This document shows, piece after piece, positions 25,941 through 32,876 of a stretch of 54,465 nt of DNA. Source of the stretch: an uncultured Clostridia bacterium. GTDB lineage: Bacteria > Bacillota > Clostridia > Oscillospirales > Acutalibacteraceae. The translations under genes were made by a program, and so were the position numbers. The notes below the pieces were generated by a model that did not search any database, was not told the DNA's origin, and saw nothing but the letters and a program-made list of their open reading frames with translations. Within the stretch, counting starts at the first letter, position 1, and the number at the start of each line of letters is the position of its first letter. Location: NCBI GenBank assembly GCA_947628175.1, contig CANQZA010000007.1:1-54465 (forward strand). The letters are read 5' to 3'.

Positions 25941-27056
25941 TTATTTGAAATACATATAATAACAGCATTTTATCATACCGTTATAGAGTTTCCTTCTTTT
26001 ATCCGCTTTTCTGCCGAACCATTGTTCAAATTCCTCGTCAGGTGATATGATTCCGTATGACCAGCCTTTTTTGGAAACAAATTTCTGACCCATATGATTA
26101 TAAATCTTTTGAACCTGACGAATATCAAGCATCCTTTCCCCGTACGGAGGATTTGTAATCAGCGTTCCCTTTTGCGTTGTCGGGTTAAAATTTCTGATAT
26201 CTTTTTTATCAAGTTTTAAAAAGGTATCTACACCTGCTCTTTGGGCATTTTTTAATGTGATGTCAAGCGCATTTGAATCTATATCACTACCAAATGCAAT
26301 AAAATCCGTATCTTTTTTAACAAAATCGCGGCATCGCTCCGCTTCATTCCTCCAGACAGAGTCGGAAAAAAGATTCCACTTCTGTGCCTCAAAGCTTCTG
26401 TTTATTCCCGGGGCAATGTTATTAGCAAGCATGGCGCCTTCTATCAGTATTGTTCCGCTTCCGCAGCAGGGATCATACATTGTGTGATAATGGCGCAGTT
26501 TTGAAAGGCTGCACATTGCCGCCGCGAGTGTCTCCCTGATCGGGGCATCATTTGCCTGGGGTCTGTATCCCCTTTTATGAAGTCCTGTGCCGCTTGTATC
26601 AAGCATCACAGTTACCTCGTTTTTCATAATTGAAAACTGAATGCGGTGAATCGGCCCCGTCTCTTCAAACCATGATATCTTATATTTGCTTTTCAGAGCC
26701 TCGACAACTGCCTTTTTTATTATTTTCTGGCAGTCAACAACAGAATAAAGAACGGAATTTATGCTGTACCCTTTTACGGGAAAGGTATCGGCAGAACCGA
26801 TATAATCAGCCCAGTCAATCGCTTTTACTCCCTGAAAAAGTTCCTCGAAGCTACGAGCCTCAAACTGCCCGAGAACAAGCTGCACCCTCTCTGAAAAGCG
26901 GCTGTTGAGGTTCGCTCTCACAAGTATATTTTCATCACCCTCAAAAAACACTCTGCCGTTTTGAGCAGTTACATTCTGGGCATTCATATATTTTAACTCA
27001 TCAGCCGCCAAGCCTTCTATACCCAGAAGACACGGGGCAACCATTTTAAAATTCAT
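25941..27056 (-). CDS. THUMP-domain class I rRNA methyltransferase (RlmL N-domain/YpsC-like)
   Basis: A 371-residue RNA N2-guanine methyltransferase. The N-terminal THUMP region (FKMVAPCLLGIEGLAADEL to DTSGTGLHKRGYR) binds RNA. The catalytic domain has motif I DPCCGSGTILIEGAML, GSDIDSNALDITLKNA and the base-flipping motif IV TNPPYGERM. The family includes YpsC and the first half of RlmL, which modifies G2445 of 23S rRNA. AAGGAA precedes ATG 27056, 2 bases after the fumarase gene. The exact target guanine is inferred from the family. Confidence 0.92.
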   Translation of the reverse strand: MNFKMVAPCLLGIEGLAADELKYMNAQNVTAQNGRVFFEGDENILVRANLNSRFSERVQLVLGQFEARSFEELFQGVKAIDWADYIGSADTFPVKGYSINSVLYSVVDCQKIIKKAVVEALKSKYKISWFEETGPIHRIQFSIMKNEVTVMLDTSGTGLHKRGYRPQANDAPIRETLAAAMCSLSKLRHYHTMYDPCCGSGTILIEGAMLANNIAPGINRSFEAQKWNLFSDSVWRNEAERCRDFVKKDTDFIAFGSDIDSNALDITLKNAQRAGVDTFLKLDKKDIRNFNPTTQKGTLITNPPYGERMLDIRQVQKIYNHMGQKFVSKKGWSYGIISPDEEFEQWFGRKADKRRKLYNGMIKCCYYMYFK

Positions 27057-27058
27057 AA

Positions 27059-27904
27059 TTATATTTCCTTATCGGCGTGTCTTGTCACATGGCATCCGAC
27101 ATTCACTGCAACCGGTAGTCCGGCTATGTGGGTAGGATAAGTTTCTATATTAACGCAAAGGGCGGTAGTATCACCGCCAAAACCCTGAGGACCGATATCC
27201 AGCAAATTCATTTTTTCAAGCATTTCGCTTTCCATTTCCGCATAGAAATCATCTTCGTTTCTCTGAGAAACATTACGGCACAATGCCTTTTTGGCAAGAA
27301 TGGCGCTGTATTCAAAATCACCGCCTATACCGACTCCTATAACAACGGGAGGACATGGGTTAGAGCCGGCTGCTTTCACACATCCGACAACAAAATCAAT
27401 GATATCCTCTCTTGTTGCAGACGGTGTAAACATTTTAATCGCGCTCATATTTTCACTTCCAAAGCCTTTTGGCGCCGCTGTGATTTTGATTTTATCCCCG
27501 TCAACAATCCGGGTATGTATAATTGCAGGTGTATTATCCTTTGTGTTGACCCTCTCTTTTAAAGGGTCTTTAACGACCGATTTTCTGAGAAGTCCGTCAA
27601 TATAACCCTGCCTTACGCCTTCATGAACCGCGTTTTCGAAAGAACCGTCCGCAATATGTACATCCTGCCCTATTTCGGCAAAAATAACCGCCATACCCGT
27701 ATCCTGACAAACAGGAATATCCAACTCAATTGCCGCGTCTATATTATCCTGCAAATCCGAAAGAATGGATTTTGCTGTTTCGTTTGTCTCACATTTTTCA
27801 CAGCGGGAGATACAGGATACCAAATCACCAGGCAGAATTCTGTTTGCTTTTATGACCAGTTCCTTAACCGTCTGTGTTATTAAATCCGCTTTAACCTCTC
27901 TCAT
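27059..27904 (-). CDS. Fumarate hydratase/tartrate dehydratase alpha subunit (class I, Fe-S)
   Basis: A 281-residue protein equal to the N-terminal half of class I fumarases. Cluster-binding cysteines lie in PVCQDTGMAVIF, AAGSNPCPPVVIGVGIGG and GGDTTALCVNIE; the end AGLPVAVNVGCHVTRHAD is typical of alpha subunits. AGAGG precedes ATG 27904. The beta subunit, normally immediately downstream, is absent: the next gene is the rRNA methyltransferase. The partner must be elsewhere or the pair is broken. Fumarate and L-tartrate specificity cannot be separated from this subunit alone. Confidence 0.88.
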   Translation of the reverse strand: MREVKADLITQTVKELVIKANRILPGDLVSCISRCEKCETNETAKSILSDLQDNIDAAIELDIPVCQDTGMAVIFAEIGQDVHIADGSFENAVHEGVRQGYIDGLLRKSVVKDPLKERVNTKDNTPAIIHTRIVDGDKIKITAAPKGFGSENMSAIKMFTPSATREDIIDFVVGCVKAAGSNPCPPVVIGVGIGGDFEYSAILAKKALCRNVSQRNEDDFYAEMESEMLEKMNLLDIGPQGFGGDTTALCVNIETYPTHIAGLPVAVNVGCHVTRHADKEI

Positions 27905-27941
27905 AATCAACCTCTTGGAATTTATAATATATCAAAAAAAC

Positions 27942-27961
27942 AGACCGAGTAAACTCGGTCT
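27942..27961 (-). terminator. Terminator after divIC
   Basis: A 9-bp stem (AGACCGAGT at 27942-27950 with 27953-27961) is followed on the reverse strand by GTTTTTTTGATATA, a strong intrinsic terminator that separates the yab/div cluster from the fumarase gene. Confidence 0.85.
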
Positions 27962-27966
27962 AAAAA

Positions 27967-28299
27967 TTACTCGCCGGCAGAAATATCATAAAAAACAACC
28001 TCATCAGATTTAACATAGCCTTTTTCGCGGGCCTTTTGCTCAATATAATTGTCTTTATTTTCATTGTCCAAAACAGCCTGCAATTCCTTATTTGTCTGCT
28101 GCTGTGCCTCAAGCTTTGCACTGAGCTCGGCCTTCTGATTTTGAAGCCTGCTGATATCCGCGTCCTGATTAACCATGCTTGTTCCGAAAAAAATAAAAAG
28201 TCCGATAAGAAGAAGTGCCGCCAAAATTCCCCAAATATTTTTTTTGCCGGAAAAATACTTTTTCAAAGGGCTTGTGGTTTTTTTAACTTCCCTCGTCAT
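27967..28299 (-). CDS. divIC: Septum formation initiator DivIC/FtsB family
   Basis: A 110-residue bitopic divisome protein. A basic N-terminus (MTREVKKTTSPLKKYF) is followed by one membrane helix (WGILAALLLIGLFIFFGTSMV), an extracytoplasmic coiled coil (ISRLQNQKAELSAKLEAQQ onward) and the family end YIEQKAREKGYVKSDEVVFYD. ATG 28299 is chosen because GGAGGG lies 6 bases ahead; an ATG two codons earlier is too close to it. It overlaps yabQ by 17 bases. The order yabP-yabQ-divIC is the conserved Firmicutes arrangement. Confidence 0.9.
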   Translation of the reverse strand: MTREVKKTTSPLKKYFSGKKNIWGILAALLLIGLFIFFGTSMVNQDADISRLQNQKAELSAKLEAQQQTNKELQAVLDNENKDNYIEQKAREKGYVKSDEVVFYDISAGE

Positions 28300-28711
28300 C
28301 TTCATCCCTCCAAAATCCTTTTTTAAACGGATTTCGCTTTAATACTTTTATATTATAATATAGTGTACGAGGCAATTGCAATACTTTTTTACATTTTTTT
28401 AATCGGTTTTTAACCCTTCTGAGATATTTTCGGTACTTTTTTGCCAGCGCCTTCTGCGGTATCAGCGTCAGTCGTCCCATTGTAAGAACATATGCGCCAA
28501 ACCCAAATGCCACGGCAAACAGATACTGTGACCTTACCTCCCCGTTGTTAAAAACAAGCAAATAGGAAAAAATGACAAGTCCCGCAAGAATCCAAAATAA
28601 AAAGTCAATAAAAAAGCGGCTGTTGAAAAGCAGTCTTACAAATCTTAATACATCGTATAAAATGCCTAAGGCGGTGCCGACTGCCACCGCCCACAATAAT
28701 GCCTCAACCAC
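28283..28711 (-). CDS. yabQ: Spore cortex biosynthesis protein YabQ
   Basis: A 142-residue membrane protein of the YabQ family, needed for spore cortex formation in Bacillus. The N-terminal helices show ALGILYDVLRFVR, IDFLFWILAGLVIFSYLLVF, the conserved NNGEVRSQYLFAVAFGFGAY and a long basic cytoplasmic tail rich in Lys/Arg. The start is GTG 28709-28711 with AGAGG ahead, overlapping yabP by 8 bases. Identification rests on family pattern plus position between yabP and divIC. Confidence 0.88.
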   Translation of the reverse strand: MVEALLWAVAVGTALGILYDVLRFVRLLFNSRFFIDFLFWILAGLVIFSYLLVFNNGEVRSQYLFAVAFGFGAYVLTMGRLTLIPQKALAKKYRKYLRRVKNRLKKCKKVLQLPRTLYYNIKVLKRNPFKKGFWRDEDDEGS

Positions 28712-28970
28712 CGAAAAGCCTCTTTATAAGTGATGATGAGGTGAATTGCTCACTGTAAGTAAGAGACACAATTTTTCCGCTCACCGTCAGTATTCCGGTA
28801 TCAAGGTTAAGCTCCTCCATATGCAGCAGCTCACCTCTGATGGAAAGCTCTCCGCAGTCGCATATTGCCTGTATCTCCTGTTCGTTAAAGGAATCAACAT
28901 CTTTTATTCCTGTCAGCGTTAAGCTTTCCCTGTTTGTCAATGTAAGAACATGCTCAGTCATATTTTCCAT
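28704..28970 (-). CDS. yabP: Sporulation protein YabP
   Basis: An 88-residue YabP/YqfC-type protein, a sporulation factor for cortex assembly that recruits to the forespore surface in Bacillus. The signature is HVLTLTNRESLTLTGIKDVDSF, then GELSIRGELLHMEELNLDTG and VSGKIVSLTYSE. ATG 28970 follows AGGTGA by 5 bases, but this ribosome site lies inside one arm of a perfect 11-bp inverted repeat, suggesting control. First gene of the yabP-yabQ-divIC group. Confidence 0.9.
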   Translation of the reverse strand: MENMTEHVLTLTNRESLTLTGIKDVDSFNEQEIQAICDCGELSIRGELLHMEELNLDTGILTVSGKIVSLTYSEQFTSSSLIKRLFGG

Positions 28971-28972
28971 AA

Positions 28973-29008
28973 AAATCACCTGCTTATTAAAATCTATGCA
29001 GGTGATTT
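28973..29008 (-). promoter_or_regulatory. Ribosome-site-masking hairpin/attenuator before yabP
   Basis: AAATCACCTGC (28973-28983) and GCAGGTGATTT (28998-29008) form a perfect 11-bp stem with a 14-base loop. Read on the reverse strand, the 3' arm contains the yabP Shine-Dalgarno AGGTGA and is followed by TTTTT then ATG, so the structure could act either as an intrinsic terminator or as a translation block for transcripts arriving from HU-rqcP. Confidence 0.6.
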
Positions 29009-29019
29009 AAAAAATATAT
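28991..29019 (-). promoter_or_regulatory. Candidate sigma-E-like sporulation promoter of yabP
   Basis: On the reverse strand ATATATTT (29019-29012) and CATAGATT (28998-28991) are spaced about 13 bases, resembling the sigma-E -35 and CATACAAT -10. Initiation would be in the hairpin loop, so such a transcript lacks the 5' arm. Weak by sequence alone; yabP is sigma-E controlled in Bacillus. Confidence 0.3.
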
Positions 29020-29163
29020 CCTTAGTCAACCTCATATAAAGCATGACCGGCACATCGTTGCGCAAAACCTACAAAATTGTCGGAAATATTGATGCCCCTT
29101 CCATGCGGTCATCCACTGATACTTCCCTTCCTTTTTTTAAAGGGCTATACGCGGTGTTGTGTT

Positions 29164-29403
29164 TTATAATATTTTGTACATTTTTGAAGCGTCATCTTTT
29201 AACGCGTGCTCGTTGATTTCAAGTACCTCATATGTTTGCACTCTCGCTCCGAGAGAAATCTTTATCACATCACCCTGTTTTACATCATACGAGGCTCTGG
29301 CAATTTTGCCGTTGACCTCAACCTTGCCCGCATCGCATGCTTCATTCGCTACTGTCCTTCTTTTAATAATTCGTGAAACTTTTAAATATTTATCCAATCT
29401 CAT
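29164..29403 (-). CDS. rqcP: RqcP (YabO) S4-domain RNA-binding protein
   Basis: A 79-residue S4-domain protein of the YabO/RqcP group, which works with RqcH in alanine tailing of stalled nascent chains on 50S subunits. The S4 motif is MRLDKYLKVSRIIKRRTVANEACDAGKVEVNG, shown here as two adjoining parts, followed by KQGDVIKISLG. A weak GGTGAT precedes ATG 29403. Position between HU and yabP matches the Bacillus yabN-yabO-yabP order. Confidence 0.9.
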   Translation of the reverse strand: MRLDKYLKVSRIIKRRTVANEACDAGKVEVNGKIARASYDVKQGDVIKISLGARVQTYEVLEINEHALKDDASKMYKIL

Positions 29404-29420
29404 ATAATCACCATAAAACT

Positions 29421-29457
29421 AAAGACACTGCCAAGATCAACTCAAAGCAGTGCCTTT
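29421..29457 (-). terminator. Terminator after HU gene
   Basis: AAAGACACTGC (29421-29431) pairs with GCAGTGCCTTT (29447-29457), one G-U, between the HU stop and rqcP, followed on the reverse strand by AGTTTTATGG. It may act as a partial terminator that lowers rqcP relative to HU. Confidence 0.6.
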
Positions 29458-29474
29458 GGTATTCGCAAGGAAAA

Positions 29475-29747
29475 TTACTTTACAGCATCTTTAAGTGCTG
29501 CGCCGGCTTTGAAAGCAGGAACCTTTGCCTCAGGAATTTCAATTGTTTCCTTAGTACGAGGGTTGAGACCTGTACGAGCAGCGCGTGTCTTAACTGAAAA
29601 TGTACCAAAGCCTACAAGAGAAACCTTGTCACCATCAGCAAGAGCATCTTTAACGGCATCAAATACAGCTGTTACTGCTGCATCAGCATCTTTTTTTGTG
29701 AGTTCTGCCTTTGCAGCAACTGCTGCAACAAGTTCTGTTTTGTTCAT
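29475..29747 (-). CDS. hup: DNA-binding protein HU
   Basis: A 90-residue histone-like nucleoid protein. It opens [21 protein letters not shown], has the conserved [19 protein letters not shown] saddle strand with the RxxRxGxNP DNA-contacting arm ([11 protein letters not shown]), and ends [18 protein letters not shown] precedes ATG 29747, 24 bases after mazG. A hairpin terminator follows it, suitable for a highly expressed gene. Confidence 0.96.
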   Translation of the reverse strand: MNKTELVAAVAAKAELTKKDADAAVTAVFDAVKDALADGDKVSLVGFGTFSVKTRAARTGLNPRTKETIEIPEAKVPAFKAGAALKDAVK

Positions 29748-29771
29748 ATAAATTTCCTCCGTTTTTTGCTG

Positions 29772-30578
29772 TTAATCAGCTAATATTTCTTTTGCCCTGT
29801 TCCAAAGCAAATCAAGTTCTTCTATATCGGCATCCTTCATGGATATACCCTTTTCCCGTGCCATTTGCTCAACCAATTGGAAACGGGAAATAAACTTGTC
29901 CGTAGAAGAGGTCAATGCCTCTTCACTGTCAACATTAAGAAATCTTGAAATATTGACACAAGAAAAAAGTACATCACCGAATTCAGCCTCAATTTCGGAC
30001 TGATTTGAGTCGGACATGGCATTTTTTAACTCGTTAATCTCCTCATAAAGCTTATCAAAAGCACCACGACTGTCATCCCAGTCAAAGCCGGATTTTGCTG
30101 CCCGTGCCTGAATTTTCTGCGCACGCATCAGTGCAGGAAGTTCAGCGGGGACATGTAACATAGACTCACTGAAACTTTTAATCCCCTTTGTTTTTTGCTT
30201 TACCTCATCCCAACTTATCAGAGCTGAAGCGGCATCGTCAGCCTGAACATCCGAAAAAACATGCGGATGGCGGACAATCAGCTTTTTACAGATATCATCA
30301 CAGACATCGTCAAAATCAAAGCTGCCCGACTCACGCTCCATTTCTGTGTGAAGTGCAACCTGCAAAAGGATATCGCCGAGTTCCTCTCTCAAACCCTCCG
30401 TGCTGCCTTTATTAATTGCCTCTATCACTTCATATGTCTCTTCAATAAAATTTTTTTTAATAGAAGAATGAGTCTGTTCTCTGTCCCACGGACAACCACC
30501 CGGAGCTCTGAGCAGTTTAACTATTGAAATTAAATCATTGATATTATATTTTTGCTTATAGTTAAAATCAACAGCCAT
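29772..30578 (-). CDS. mazG: Nucleoside triphosphate pyrophosphohydrolase MazG
   Basis: A 268-residue tandem-domain MazG that hydrolyses (d)NTPs to monophosphates and pyrophosphate. The first domain has the metal motif KNFIEETYEVIEAI and REELGDILLQVALHTEM; the second has DKLYEEINELKNA and EAEFGDVLFSCVNI. In Bacillus the equivalent YabN carries an N-terminal methylase-like domain, which is absent here. ATG 30578 follows AAGGTG; GTG 30590 is an alternative. A clear promoter lies upstream. Confidence 0.92.
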   Translation of the reverse strand: MAVDFNYKQKYNINDLISIVKLLRAPGGCPWDREQTHSSIKKNFIEETYEVIEAINKGSTEGLREELGDILLQVALHTEMERESGSFDFDDVCDDICKKLIVRHPHVFSDVQADDAASALISWDEVKQKTKGIKSFSESMLHVPAELPALMRAQKIQARAAKSGFDWDDSRGAFDKLYEEINELKNAMSDSNQSEIEAEFGDVLFSCVNISRFLNVDSEEALTSSTDKFISRFQLVEQMAREKGISMKDADIEELDLLWNRAKEILAD

Positions 30579-30614
30579 TGTGCCGCTCACCTTCGATTAA
30601 CTTGTTCACATAAA

Positions 30615-30643
30615 ATAATACTATAAATATTGGTAATTTTCAA
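30615..30643 (-). promoter_or_regulatory. Promoter of mazG-HU-rqcP group
   Basis: On the reverse strand TTGAAA (30643-30638), 17 bases, TATTAT (30620-30615), 37 bases before mazG ATG. Confidence 0.65.
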
Positions 30644-30664
30644 GTATTTAGACGCATTTTTTAA

Positions 30665-32311
30665 TTATTTTATTCCCTTAATCTCGTTTAAGGAAATACA
30701 TTTTATCAAAAACAACAAAAACACATAAGATAATAGACAAATAAGAGCCGATAGTAGAAAAATCAGCATTTTAGGCATAGCGGTAAAAAAGGATGTTCTT
30801 ATGCAATCCGTTGCAAAATATGCCAAAACGGCGCAAAAAACAGGCTTAAGTATTATTTCAGTAATATTAAAAGATGTATTTGTTTTTTTTCTGATTATGA
30901 TAATATTCCAAACAAGTATAACCAAAAAGCCTATAAAGTCCGAAAAAGGTGCGGCAAGAATATTGATTTCACTCCTGCTTACAAAAATATAATGGATTAC
31001 CGCGCGCACAACTGCCGACACTGCGAAAGGTGCAATCGTCTGTTTTGAATAACCCAGCGCCTGTACACAGAAAACAGTGGTTGACGCAAGAGAGCACGGC
31101 AGTGCCGTTATTCCGAAGAAATACAACAGCTTTGCGCCGCCGTCAACTATATCTGCATTATTTCCGCCGTAAAACAGAGAAAGTATTTCGTTTGGAAAAA
31201 GAGAAAGAAATATTCCTCCGCCTACGGCAAGAACAGTCGTATATTTGAGTATACTTGTCAACAAGGATGAAAAGCGCTGCGAACCGCTCTCGTACGCAGA
31301 GCTTACAGCCGGTACTGCCGTAACACCCAAAGCCATTGCCATTGACGGTATCAGATTTTTAAAATCCGTTATAGCAGAATAAATGCCGAAAACATATGTA
31401 TAGATATCGTCACCACCGGCAGGATATTGCTTCAGCAGCACATTGCTATTGCAAAGGGATAGACAGTACTGAAGACTTGATGAGGAGGCAAAATTTGAAA
31501 TACTCTGAATAATTGTCGCTCCTACCAAAGGCATACTGAAGGCAACAAGCTCGCTGAAGGCGGATTTTGTATCGCTTTCTCCCGGCGGAAATGAATTATA
31601 TCTGCAGTTTACATATATGCCTACATATATCCAGCTTGCGATACTGCCGAGCGTGACACCGAACATAGCACAGGCGGAAGTAAACGGGTATATCAGAGAA
31701 AGTGCCTCGCCTTCATTCTGTACCGCAACACCAAGAACATTACCGTATTTTAAGTAAAAATCATATAGATAACCCATTGAATATTTTGCCAACAAAAGTC
31801 CGAAAACCGTTTTGAACAACGCCTCTATAATCTGACTCGCGGCAGTCGGTTTCATATCAAGATACCCCTCTGCAAACGCGCGGTGGCTTGCTGACAAACA
31901 GGAAAAGAATACAGACGGAGCAAGTGCAAGAATGGTATAAATACTTTTAGGAGAGGCGGCAATAAGCTGTGAATAAGGCTTTGCAAAAAGAAGCATTACG
32001 CAAAGACCGCAAAAGCCGACAAGAAACAGCAGTCGCTTTGAGGCTTTTCGCAGTGCTTTTATTTTTAAATAATCCATTCTTGCTTCGTATGTGCTCACAA
32101 GCTTTGTTATTGCAAGCGGGAAAGCACCCATTGTCAGTGCGTGAACAGGGAGGCATAGATTATATGCCACAGAGAAATAACCTCTTCCCGTAGCTCCTAT
32201 GTATGATGTGAGCGGAATTTTGTAAACAGCGCTTATGACTTTGATAATCATTGTTGACAACAGTAAAATAAACGCAGATGTTATATACTGCTGCTTAATA
32301 CTTTTTTTCAA
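30665..32311 (-). CDS. SpoVB/YabM-like polysaccharide flippase (MVF/MOP family)
   Basis: A 548-residue polytopic membrane protein of the MviN/MATE-like flippase superfamily, with about 14 hydrophobic segments beginning TSAFILLLSTMIIKVISAVYKIPL and conserved GYFSVAYN and FPLAITKLVS in the first repeat. SpoVB-type proteins affect spore cortex precursors; YabM occupies this same position next to mazG in Bacillus, which supports the assignment. The start is TTG 32311 with GGGTGAT upstream. Lipid-linked precursor transport is the family role; the exact substrate is unknown. Confidence 0.87.
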   Translation of the reverse strand: MKKSIKQQYITSAFILLLSTMIIKVISAVYKIPLTSYIGATGRGYFSVAYNLCLPVHALTMGAFPLAITKLVSTYEARMDYLKIKALRKASKRLLFLVGFCGLCVMLLFAKPYSQLIAASPKSIYTILALAPSVFFSCLSASHRAFAEGYLDMKPTAASQIIEALFKTVFGLLLAKYSMGYLYDFYLKYGNVLGVAVQNEGEALSLIYPFTSACAMFGVTLGSIASWIYVGIYVNCRYNSFPPGESDTKSAFSELVAFSMPLVGATIIQSISNFASSSSLQYCLSLCNSNVLLKQYPAGGDDIYTYVFGIYSAITDFKNLIPSMAMALGVTAVPAVSSAYESGSQRFSSLLTSILKYTTVLAVGGGIFLSLFPNEILSLFYGGNNADIVDGGAKLLYFFGITALPCSLASTTVFCVQALGYSKQTIAPFAVSAVVRAVIHYIFVSRSEINILAAPFSDFIGFLVILVWNIIIIRKKTNTSFNITEIILKPVFCAVLAYFATDCIRTSFFTAMPKMLIFLLSALICLLSYVFLLFLIKCISLNEIKGIK

Positions 32312-32334
32312 AACATCACCCGTAAAAAAAATCA

Positions 32335-32355
32335 GGCAGCGCCAAAAGCACTGCC
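32335..32355 (-). terminator. Terminator after the 140-residue coiled-coil gene
   Basis: GGCAGCGC (32335-32342) pairs with GCACTGCC (32348-32355) and on the reverse strand is followed by TGATTTTTTTT, just before the TTG start of the spoVB-like gene. Confidence 0.8.
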
Positions 32356-32383
32356 TTTAAAATTCTCTGTATTATTCTGTTTA

Positions 32384-32806
32384 CTATTCCTTTTTGTCAC
32401 CTTTGTCAGCGTTTTTATCAGGATTAAAAGTATTCTTTGCCTTTTTTGAAACATTGGCAACAGATTCGTTAAAAGCCGCTTTTGCGGCCTCAATCTCCTC
32501 GGTATAGGCGACAATTTTTTCACGAAGCTGAGCGATATGAAAAACAATATCATTGTACTCGTTTGAATCAATTTCATTACCGATATATGATTCATACTGA
32601 AGTCTGCCGAACTTCTCGTAATACTTTGCAAGCTTTGCCTTTGCATCGAGACATTCAACCCTTTTGCGCCCGAGCTCTATTCTCTCTGCGCTTTTTTTGC
32701 TCATCGTTTCAGCAACATCACGGGTTTTGTTGAACATCTCCTCAAGCTTTGCACTGTTAAACGCTTCATCAGCATTGTTGAATATATCGTTTAATTTTAT
32801 TGCCAT
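32384..32806 (-). CDS. Hypothetical coiled-coil protein
   Basis: A 140-residue, almost entirely alpha-helical, charged soluble protein. It starts AIKLNDIFNNADEAFNSAK, has long heptad-like helices (ERIELGRKRVECLDAKAKLAKYY cut into parts, IAQLREKIVAYTEEIEAAKAAF) and a Lys/Asp-rich tail. AAGGAG lies 7 bases before ATG 32806. It has its own promoter and terminator, so it is monocistronic. Similar short proteins are common in Clostridia, but no function is known to me. Confidence 0.75.
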   Translation of the reverse strand: MAIKLNDIFNNADEAFNSAKLEEMFNKTRDVAETMSKKSAERIELGRKRVECLDAKAKLAKYYEKFGRLQYESYIGNEIDSNEYNDIVFHIAQLREKIVAYTEEIEAAKAAFNESVANVSKKAKNTFNPDKNADKGDKKE

Positions 32807-32827
32807 AATGAACACTCCTTCTGTACT

Positions 32828-32856
32828 ATTATATTACATAAAGTAAAATAATGCAA
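32828..32856 (-). promoter_or_regulatory. Promoter of the coiled-coil gene
   Basis: On the reverse strand TTGCAT (32856-32851), 17-base spacer, TATAAT (32833-32828), 22 bases before the ATG at 32806. Confidence 0.65.
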
Positions 32857-32876
32857 TACTAAGCGTTCACTAATAT

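Noticed and set aside
29020-29130. Reverse-strand short frame of about 40 codons with an in-frame TAG, considered as a readthrough or pyrrolysine gene
   Set aside because: Length is within chance, there is no family match and no sign of amber suppression in other genes.
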